Of a stretch of DNA of 64,000 nt, positions 54,655 through 62,737 are shown one piece after another; within the stretch, counting starts at the first letter, position 1; the number at the start of each line of letters is the position of its first letter. The translations under genes and the position numbers were made by a program. The notes beneath the pieces are model-generated. The model was not told the origin of the DNA. It saw nothing but the letters and a program-made list of their open reading frames with translations, and searched no databases. Source of the stretch: Didymella arachidicola (lineage: Eukaryota > Ascomycota > Dothideomycetes > Pleosporales > Didymellaceae); the NCBI GenBank assembly GCA_016630955.3, contig CM049991.1:1178001-1242000 (forward strand), read 5' to 3'.

Positions 54655-56726
54655 CGCGTAACGCCCCGCTAAGCAAATCGCACCCCATCTTCAACACCCC
54701 ATAGCTCAGTCAATATGGACTCAATTCAAGAAGCGGCTACAGAATTCGATTTGCGCAATCATAAAGAACAACTTTCATACACAAAGTTTGCTAAAGCAAA
54801 GGGAGTTGATCGGTCTACGTTAGCGCGGAGGCACAAAGGGGTTTCAACTTCTAGGGAGGTCAAAGCAGTTAACCAACGGAAACTCAACAACACTGAAGAA
54901 CAAGAGCTTATTAAGCTTATTAATAAGCTTACTGAGGACGGATTCCCTCCTAACAGGCTTCAAATCCGAAATTACGCGTCTAAAGTAGCTGGTAGCAGCG
55001 TCTCTGATAGCTGGGTTACTCGCTTCCTCCACCGTCACACAGCTGAACTGGTCACCAAATGGGCAACAGGGAAGGATCGCAATCGCCACCAAGCTGACTC
55101 AGGGGCTTCTTTTGAGGCCTACTTCACACTTCTACACAGCAAGATAGCTGAGTACAGCATTGAGCCTCAGCACATGTACAATATGGATGAGAAGGGCTTC
55201 ATGATCGGGGTACTTGAACGTGCAAAACGAGTGTTCTCCCGGCCACTGTGGGACAGCAAGCAAGTCAGAGGTACTCTCCAAGACGGCTCACGGGAGTGGA
55301 TCACGCTTATTGCTTGCATAAGTGCCTCAGGGGAAGCCCTGCCAGCAAGCCTCATATACCCAGCAGCCAATCAAGCTATATACTCAGGCTGGGTGGAGGA
55401 TATCAAGCCAGGGGAACACTCAGTCTTTGTCAGCTCATCTAGTACAGGCTGGAGCAACAACGAGATAGCTCTTGCCTGGCTTGAACAGGTGTTCGATCGC
55501 GCTACTAAGGCCACAGCACGGAGAAAGTATCGTCTTTTGATACTTGACGGCCACGGGAGCCACGTTACCCCTGACTTTATTGAGTACGCCAACCAACGCA
55601 AGATACTCGTGATGATCCTTCCCCCTCACTCAACACACAGGCTCCAGCCACTGGACGTTTGCCTGTTCTCACCTCTGGCACGAGCATACTCAAATGAGCT
55701 TACGCAGTTCCTCCAAAGCAGTCAGGGGACCTCTCCAGTCACTAAATCAAACTTCTTACACCTGTTCTGGGCGGCGTGGCAGAGCTCATTTCAGGAGTCA
55801 ACAATCGTCAACTCCTTTGCAGCCACAGGGATATGGCCCCCTGACGCCTCTGCTGTACTCAAACAAGTCAACAACACTTATACAGACAAAGAAGAACAAT
55901 CAGGAGCTCTTAGACCAACAGACTGGAGGCGTATAAGGCAGGTACTTAAGGATCATGTGAAGGAACCTGACAGTGAGGCAGTGCGGGAGCTGACAGGGGC
56001 AATTCACTCTCTTACTGCCCAGGTTGAGCTGCTTACTGAGCAGAACAAAGGCCTGCAGGAGTCTCTTGCACACAGGAAGAAGCACAATAAGAAGAGTAAG
56101 CCCCTGAGTCTCCAACAGCGGAAGGAGTACCAAAGTCAACCTGTATTTTGGTCTCCTCGGAAGGTCAGAGAGGCACACTATCGTCGGAAGATCAATGAGC
56201 AAGAACAGGAGGAGCAGCATCTTCAAAAGCTACGTCAGAAGCAAGAGCAAGTAGCAATTAAGCTTCAGAGAGCAAGAGAGGCTCAGGAGAAGCGTACAGA
56301 GCGTGAGAGAGCTAAGGAGGTGAGGGTGCAGGAGAAGGCTAAGAAGGCAGCTGAAGCGCAGCGTCAAAGGGACGCTCGTCAAGCTACTACTGCTATCCAA
56401 TTATCCCAAAAGGGTAAGCGTAAAGCCTTAAAAGCTACCTCAGGTAGCAATAAGCGTCAGAAACAAGCTGGTGATGCTGGTGGTGCGAAAGAAGCCCCTG
56501 AGGCACCCTCAGCTCCTCCACCAGTCACTACTCGCCGCGGACGCAACGTTAGGCTTCCAAGTAAATACAAGTAGCACAAGTAGTTCACATAGGTCTATTT
56601 ACTACTCTACTACAATATTATACAATATTTGCTGTTGTTGGTGGCTCAGTAACCTTATTTTTCAACAAGTCGATAGGATCTCAGCGGGGCGTTACGCGAT
56701 GGTGGGCGTCACGCGCACGGACTCGG
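54639..56726 (+). mobile_element. Pogo/Fot1-like DNA transposon C, intact transposase
   Basis: Inverted repeats GCGTGACGCCCACCATCGCG at the left (54639) and inverted at the right, where the repeat extends outward to GCACGGACTCGG and ends at a TA (56727-56728). The outer 14 bases of the left terminus are missing. Together, A's left end and C's right end make one complete pair of termini. Confidence 0.8.
54715..56574 (+). CDS. Intact pogo/Fot1-like transposase (DDE_1), element C
   Basis: 619 residues, no stops. N-terminal helix-turn-helix (about residues 18-48, YTKFAKAKGVDRSTLARRHKG), then a CENP-B/Tc5-type DNA-binding region (about 60-130, SDSWVTRFLHRH). The DDE_1 catalytic core covers about 155-375: first Asp in YNMDEKGFMIG, second in LLILDGHGSHVTP, third in LQPLDVCLFSPLAR. 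The C-terminal third is a Lys/Glu/Arg coiled coil ending RRGRNVRLPSKYK. This protein would cut and paste the element at TA. It is the only undamaged transposase in the cluster, so it could in principle mobilise A and similar copies. Confidence 0.92.
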   Translation: MDSIQEAATEFDLRNHKEQLSYTKFAKAKGVDRSTLARRHKGVSTSREVKAVNQRKLNNTEEQELIKLINKLTEDGFPPNRLQIRNYASKVAGSSVSDSWVTRFLHRHTAELVTKWATGKDRNRHQADSGASFEAYFTLLHSKIAEYSIEPQHMYNMDEKGFMIGVLERAKRVFSRPLWDSKQVRGTLQDGSREWITLIACISASGEALPASLIYPAANQAIYSGWVEDIKPGEHSVFVSSSSTGWSNNEIALAWLEQVFDRATKATARRKYRLLILDGHGSHVTPDFIEYANQRKILVMILPPHSTHRLQPLDVCLFSPLARAYSNELTQFLQSSQGTSPVTKSNFLHLFWAAWQSSFQESTIVNSFAATGIWPPDASAVLKQVNNTYTDKEEQSGALRPTDWRRIRQVLKDHVKEPDSEAVRELTGAIHSLTAQVELLTEQNKGLQESLAHRKKHNKKSKPLSLQQRKEYQSQPVFWSPRKVREAHYRRKINEQEQEEQHLQKLRQKQEQVAIKLQRAREAQEKRTERERAKEVRVQEKAKKAAEAQRQRDARQATTAIQLSQKGKRKALKATSGSNKRQKQAGDAGGAKEAPEAPSAPPPVTTRRGRNVRLPSKYK

Positions 56727-56728
56727 TA

Positions 56729-58854
56729 CCGTGCCGGACGGCGAAGCGATCAGGACGGCGAAACGATCGCCCCGCTCCACCAACCACCACCACCGCCACT
56801 AACTTTACCACGTCGCGATCACCCTAAATGGAGCCTATCGATGCTGCGCTTGCAGCCATAGAAGCTTTAGAGCCTGGAGAAAAACTTGTATACACGCAGA
56901 TCGCTAAAAGGTTTGGTGTTAACCGCATAACGCTCGCGCGGCGGCATTAAGGTCTTACCACCTCGCGCGCTATCCGCTATCAGAACCAGCAAGCTCTCCA
57001 CCCACAACAGGAAAAAGAGCTTATAGAGTATATCGATCGCATTAGCAAGCAAGGGCTACCACCAAGTAGAGATATGGTACGAAGGCTTGCTTCACAGCTT
57101 GCCCAGAAAGAGCTTGGTTACCACTGGGTTGATCGCTTTGTTCAGCGCTATCTAGACCTTCTCAAACCAAAACTGGTTACCACAATGGATCGCGATCGCT
57201 ACAGAGCTGATTCAGAACTCAAGTACAAGCTCTACTTTAAGCTTTTGCGCGATAAACTTGACTAATACAAAGTCGAGCCGCGCCATACCTACAATATGGA
57301 TGAGAAGGGCTTTATAATCGGAGTCTAATCGCGATTAAAGCGGATCTTCTCTAGAGCCTCTTTAGAATCCGGAATCAGAAGATCTTTGATCTAAGACGGC
57401 AACTGAGACTGGATTACTCTGATTGCTTGTATTTGCGCCGATGGATCTCATCTTGATCCAAGCCTAATCTACCAAGGTCAATCAGGATCCATCTAGAACT
57501 CGTGGTTGCAAGGCTTCGATCCAAACATCTATCGCACCTAGATAATCTCATTTCCCTCTGGCTGGTCGAACAACGATATCGGGCTTCAGTGGCTTAAACA
57601 GGTATTTAATCCTGCCACTAAAGCAAAAGCTCGATCGTCTTACTAATTACTGTTCACGGATGGCCATTAATCTCACCTCACGATGGACTTTATCGACTAC
57701 TGCGATCAGAATAAGATCCTGCTAGCGATATTTCCGCCTCACGCGACCTATACGCTGCAACCTCTTGACGTTGCCCTGTTCAAGCCTCTATTGACTGCGT
57801 ACTCCAATGAGCTATCGAGCTTCATGGATCAGTGCCAAGGGCTGCTACCTATCACCAAAAGCCACTTCTTCCTGCTGTTCTAGAGAGCGTGGGAGGCCTC
57901 TTTCAGGGAATCTACTGTCCTCCGGGCCTTTAAAGTCACAGGCATATCGCCATTTAATCCAGAAGTAATACTCTAAAAGTTCAGAACTGCTGCTACTAAG
58001 AGCGATAGCGAGTCGTCTAACCTCAGCGCATCTGATTGGAGAAAGATCAGGCGGCTGATTGATTGCGCTGTCAACCACAAAGAGAGCAGGAAGATCTCGC
58101 AGCTTAATCGAAGTATCATGAAGCTATCTACCCGATCTAAGCTGGTTGAGCGAGAGAATGAGAAGCTACGAGAAGCTCTAATTAATGAGCGACAGCGTAA
58201 GCAGCGATCGCAGCCTGGAGTACTTGAGCAATCCGAAGATTATCATGGTGGAGCTGATTTCTGGTCGCCGCGGAAGGTGCGAGAAGCTCGCAGCCTCTAA
58301 GAGCAGAAGAAGCGCGATCAAGAGCTATTACAACAACAAAAAGCTATGGCGATCCAAGCTCGAGAGGAGTCAAAGCTGATCAAAGCGCGGGAGATTGATG
58401 CGAGGCGTCGCGCGCGAGCAGAGGCGAAGCTGCTAAGGGAGAAGCAGAGGGCTATCGAAGCCGCTGAGCGAGCTGCTCGCCAAGCAGCCCGCAAAGCAGC
58501 AAAACGACTTCAACAAGTTTCTAAAAATTTTAAAAAGAGTAAGAAGAAGAAGGACTTCAAAACCTGTACAAGGCCTACACATAAAAAAACAATTGTTAGT
58601 GGTGATAGTTATAGTAATCAGTCATTTAGTTGCGTTACAGGCCCACCACCTATTTAATCGCGACGCGGCCGCAACATTAAACTGCTATTAAAATATAAGT
58701 AGTTATTAATATATTATATAATGTCTAGAATACTCTACTAAAAGATCTCGCTATAATAGCCATTTGGTGCGGCTCTACAGCCTTATCTTTGTGGTGGTTT
58801 TGGTGGGGCGGAGCGATCGTTTCGCCGTCCTGATCGCTTCGCCGTCCGGCACGG
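56729..58854 (+). mobile_element. DNA transposon D, complete ends, RIP-mutated
   Basis: 2126 bases with perfect 42-base terminal inverted repeats (56729-56770 and 58813-58854). They begin CCGTGCCGGACGGCGAAGCG and are flanked by TA on both sides (56727-56728, 58855-58856). Each repeat contains an internal direct repeat of GGACGGCGAA. The left TA is also the terminal TA of element C. Confidence 0.92.
56828..58702 (+). pseudogene. Transposase of D with about a dozen stop codons
   Basis: Reading from ATG 56828 (MEPIDAALAAIEALEPGEK) in one frame to TAG 58702 follows the same fold: HTH with FGVNRITLARRH, CENP-B-type region with HWVDRFVQRY, YNMDEKGF, a second-Asp block TDGH, LQPLDVALF, coiled coil and the tail RRGRNIKLLLKYK. 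The frame is never shifted. It has TAA or TAG at roughly twelve places, most where relatives have Gln or Trp. This all-transition pattern fits RIP. Confidence 0.9.
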
Positions 58855-58856
58855 TA

Positions 58857-59779
58857 CCGTGCCCGTGCACCTCGTGGGCCTGTTCAGCTCACGGGCCACC
58901 CCACCATCTTTTGCAACTCACAGAATTGAGGTTATTGAGCCACGTACAATAGCTAAATTGATATGATTTTTTGGTGCTGTGATCTATATACCTATGCGAC
59001 GATGCCTGCTACTCATATCTTTTTGGTGGAGCAATTTTGCGGCCGCGGCTGTTGTATGTAGCCGGAGATGCTGGGGAAGGCCTATAAGCCACCCCCTGAC
59101 TACGCCCAGCAGTACTACAATGCTTCTTCTTTGTTTTTAGTTGCAACTGACGTGGAGCCTTACGCTTGCCTTAGGTAGGCAATTGAGTACTTTGCTGAGC
59201 GTCGCGAGCTTGTTTTTGACGCGCTCTCTCTGCTTTCCGAGCGTCAATTGCTGCGCGTTCTTCAGCCTTCTCCTTCTCACGCCTCTCCTTGGCTTCCTCT
59301 CTCGCCACACGCTTCTCCTGCTTTTCCTTCTCCTTGAGAAGCCTAGCCTGGTGCTGTAGCTCTTGCCTAGTCTTCTTTGCTGCCTCTTGTTCTAGGTTGT
59401 ACTCCTCAATTGCAGCGTCGCGCACATCAGCTTCACGCTTTGAATGAGGACTCCACCACACAGCGCCCCCCTGCCGATTCAAGGTGTGTGAGTACAGAGG
59501 AAGTACTTTCTGCTTTGCCTTCTTCCTCTTCTTATCCTCTATACTTTGCTTGATACCTTGTAGCTCATGTAAAATAAGCTCATTTTGAACATGGAGCTGG
59601 TGAATCTCCTGTTCTAATGCCCCAGCCTCAGCACTGCGATAATCCTTTACTGCACTTCGAAGCAACGTCTTTGCCTTTAGCCAGTTAGGCTCAGTAGGTG
59701 CAGCAGCAGGTCTTATTTGCTCTGGAGGTGTCCTGATAGGTGAGGGTGTTGGTGTTCTGAAACGCTCAAGGATAACGTT
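58857..59779 (-). mobile_element. Left part of DNA transposon E, split by LINE elements
   Basis: Begins right of the TA at 58855 with CCGTGCCCGTGCACCTCG. It carries the 3' part of another minus-strand pogo-like transposase. The element continues at the far side of the LINE insertions, beyond the window if it still exists. Confidence 0.75.
59009..59779 (-). pseudogene. C-terminal part of transposase E
   Basis: From the LINE junction the frame starts PPNANVILERF, which matches PPDASAVLKQV of elements A and C. It runs through a Lys/Glu/Arg coiled coil with WWSPHSKREADVRDAAIEEY. A TAA at 59171-59173 interrupts it. The frame then continues to the family ending SRGRKIAPPKRYE and TAG at 59009-59011. 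The catalytic core is missing here because the LINE elements separate it. Confidence 0.85.
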
Positions 59780-59791
59780 GGCGTTAGGGGG
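59780..59791. repeat. 12-base target duplication, 3' side of LINE1
   Basis: GGCGTTAGGGGG on the plus strand (CCCCCTAACGCC in transposase sense, encoding Pro-Pro-Asn-Ala). Identical to 62726-62737. It is genuine transposase sequence, because A and C have CCCCCTGACGCC at the homologous position. Confidence 0.88.
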
Positions 59792-62725
59792 ATTGGTTGG
59801 TTGGTTGGTATTCATTTTACGTCTGTTGATGAGGATCAAGTCCACCATCTCGCCTCCCGAAGGGCATATACGACGTGCTAAGCTATGGAATTACAGTGCT
59901 GTCACACTACCTTAGAAAGCATTTCTTGCCTGCGCGGGTGTTGCTACCATTTCAGAACTACAGCTCCCTGTCTAGTTAGGGAGGCTGAGCGATGTATGTA
60001 CATTAGGGTGATTTCCTTGCATTCTGAGGCATCTATGTGCCGAAAGAGAGAAAGAGGGAGAGAGAGTGTGTATATGTATTTGGAAGAGGGGGGGGGGGGG
60101 GGATTCGCATCCATTGTGCTGGACCTAGCAGAAGTAGGTGCTGCATTGCTGCTGTCTGTTGCAGGGCTGCAAAAGCTAGCGGGGGCAGATCTTGGTGTAG
60201 TACTGTGTGAGTTTGACAAATGCTTCAAAGGTCTCTGGCTCCCTTACTAGTGCTGCAGTGTACGCTAGGCCATCAGCCTGGCTGGATGGTGGTATTAGTG
60301 GTCGCAGTGGCCATCTGCTAAAGGTCACTCGGGTCTTGTGGCAGAGCGCGAGGTGCTCTGGCGTCTTGTCGCACCCGCATGAGCAGGTGAGGTTCGCATC
60401 CTTGTGGTTGTACTTTCTATGGTACCAGGCGAAATCGCCATGTCTAGTCCGGATAGAAAGCAGTCTGGCTAGGATAGGTCTTGGCAGATCGAGCTCCTTC
60501 GAGCCGCTGCGTGGTGCGTAGTCCAAGTCCCAGCTCTTGTACCACTTTGAGAGCTTGGTCTTCCTGTCAGACCACCAGGTCTGCTGCGTGTGGCGCAGTG
60601 TCTTGCGGGCAACTGTCTTGATGCCTGAGAGTGTTGGCAGAGCGGCTTCTCCAGTTGGGGGTGATGGATGTTGGGCTTCTAGGTTGGCTAGTTTGTCTGC
60701 GGCCTCATTTCCTTCGATGCCTAGGTGTCCAGGGGCCCACCTGATTGAAACGTCGTGGGTCTCCATGGCACCATGGCACTCCAGGAAGGCCCATTGAGAG
60801 GTAGGGGGCGCGTCGCCCCTGAGACACCATATCACTGAGGTGCTGTCTATGCACAGCCAGATTCGGCGTGTGCGGAGCTCTGGTTGTCTTACGGCATGCT
60901 GGAGGCCTCTCCACGCCCCTACAGCTTCAGCGTCAAAGACGTGTGAGGTAGGGTGGAGTGACCCGCGTCCAGTGTGCAGCTGATTTCTGTTCTGATACAC
61001 TGCAAAGCCATAGGTGACTCGCTTTTCTCCTTCCTTAGTATATTGTTCAGAGCCGTCTGAGAAGATGGTGACGTCTAGTGATGGGAGCTGAGCCCACCAT
61101 TCTTGGAAAGCCGTGGCTGCCGTCTTCTTGTCTATGCCAAGCGTTAGGTCAGTTCGGCATGCAGTTGAGTAGTGAGGGGCTGCTAGCGTAGTCCTGGGGA
61201 TCTCTGGTAGAAGCGACGCTATCTGTTGGACTTTGGTCTTGACTCGCTGGGGCTGTCCAGTTTTCACGCCCCTGTTTACGATAGGTACTGATGTGCGCCT
61301 AGTGAGAGGATGATCTGCGTCTGTGGTGCGCAGGTGGGTTGCAAATCTGAGTTTGGCTTCCTCTAGTGCTACTGCTGCCGATAGCAGTCCGGCGTCTCGG
61401 AAGAGTGCAGCTGCAGGGGTTGTTCTCCACGCTGGTAGGATGCCTCGTGCTGCTATGGCCAATGCCTTGTCTATAGCAGATATGTGCCACCCAATATAGG
61501 CGCTGACCTCTTGTGGCCTGCCTGGTTTCAGTGTGTGTGGCTGTTTCGTGCGGCCTCTGTACCAGCATTCAGTTCCGTACAGGAGCGATGGGTACACACA
61601 GGCAATAGTAGCCTTGCGAAGGGAGCTGGCTGGTGGTCCATCGGTAGTCCTGGCTAGGCTACGAATATGATAGGCTATCTTAGCAGCTTTTGCAGTGCGT
61701 GTAGCTACGTGTCGTCTAAAGGTGAGTCTGCGGTCGAACCACACGCCTAGCCAACGCAGGGCTGGCTGGCTGTGCTCTCCACCCGGGAGGATTGGATGGA
61801 TTGTGAGCTGCTCGTCTACCACACAGGGAGGGGCATAGCTGCTCCGCTGTCTGGTCAGGTGTATCATTTCCTGCTTTTCTGGCGCAAAGGTGACCTTGTT
61901 GACCTCGCCCCACGCTCTGATCTGCCGTAGATCTGATGCCAGGAGCTCGACGTTGTCGTCCATTGAGTGCGAGGCCCGGTATAGGCATATATCGTCTGCA
62001 TATCCAAACCTCCGTTTAGTGTCCATAGAGAGTAGCTCTGCTAGGTACAGTGTGTATAGTACGGGCGAGAGGGGCGACCCCTGAGGTGTGCCACAGGCAA
62101 CAGTGTAGCTAGGGGTAGTGACTTGTCCTAGGCGGACTTGGACCCTTCGATCAGTGAGGAAAGAGTTGATAAAGAGGATGGTCCTTTGTGGCCAGCCCTG
62201 TTCGACCATACGATGTAGCAGACGGTTTTTGAGGAGAGCGTCAAAAGCGCCTTGCACATCTAGGGTGACCATGGTGACATGCTTTCCAAGCACCCATGCT
62301 GCTTCAGTGTCGTGGGTGAACGCTGCGGTGAGGTCTGCTGCAGAGCGCTTTGGAAGTGCGCCGCCATGCTGGGAGCTGAGGATCCTGTGTGTCATGGCGG
62401 TCCACGCGATTCTTCGAGCTACTGTTCGTTCAAGTCCCTTTCCAATACAGGAGAGGAGTGCTATCGGTCTCCATGATCGGGGCGACGTCCGATCTGTCTT
62501 CCCTGCCTTTGGTATCATCGCTACCTCTGCGAGCTTCCATTGTGCTGGGAAGTGGTTGAGCTCAAGGCACCGCTGGAAGATCCTTCGTATAAGCTCTCCG
62601 ACCTGAGCCCAGCAAGCGCGGAGCAGCCGTACAGTAGAGCGGTCAGTGCCAGGTGAGGTGCTCGAGACCCCTATTGTGTTTCGTTCAGCTTCCTCTAGTG
62701 AGATGTACGTGCTCCACGGGAGAGC
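59792..62725 (-). mobile_element. LINE1, 5'-truncated non-LTR retrotransposon
   Basis: Minus-strand element between two copies of a 12-base target duplication. Its 3' end is a (CCAA)n tail with three full units (59792-59810, minus sense), then a 3' UTR of about 370 bases containing a C15 tract (60088-60102). Its 5' end is truncated inside the reverse transcriptase region at 62725. Confidence 0.88.
60176..62725 (-). pseudogene. Partial LINE polyprotein: reverse transcriptase and RNase H
   Basis: 849 codons open from the truncation at 62725 (LPWSTYISLEEAERN) to the stop at 60176; the first Met is at 62518. Reverse transcriptase: AMIPKAGKTDRTSPRSWRPI, ACGTPQGSPLSPVLY and the catalytic FGYADDICLY. 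RNase H: FSDGSEQYT, FDAEAVGAWRGL, LCIDSTSVIW and a final NEAADKLANLEA. A cysteine/histidine knuckle (CSCGCDKTPEHLALC) is near the C-terminus. Domain order RT, RNase H, CCHC resembles fungal Tad1-type elements. The endonuclease and first ORF are lost by truncation. The remaining frame has no stop, so the insertion is young or escaped RIP. Confidence 0.9.
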
Positions 62726-62737
62726 GGCGTTAGGGGG
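62726..62737. repeat. 12-base target duplication, 5' side of LINE1 and 3' junction of LINE2
   Basis: Exact copy of 59780-59791. It is followed directly by the (GGTT)n tail of LINE2, so it serves as the 5' target copy of LINE1 and the 3' junction of LINE2. Confidence 0.88.

Noticed and set aside
59780..59791. TTAGGG within the 12-base duplication taken as a telomere repeat
   Set aside because: Only one hexamer; the bases are explained as transposase codons conserved in elements A and C.
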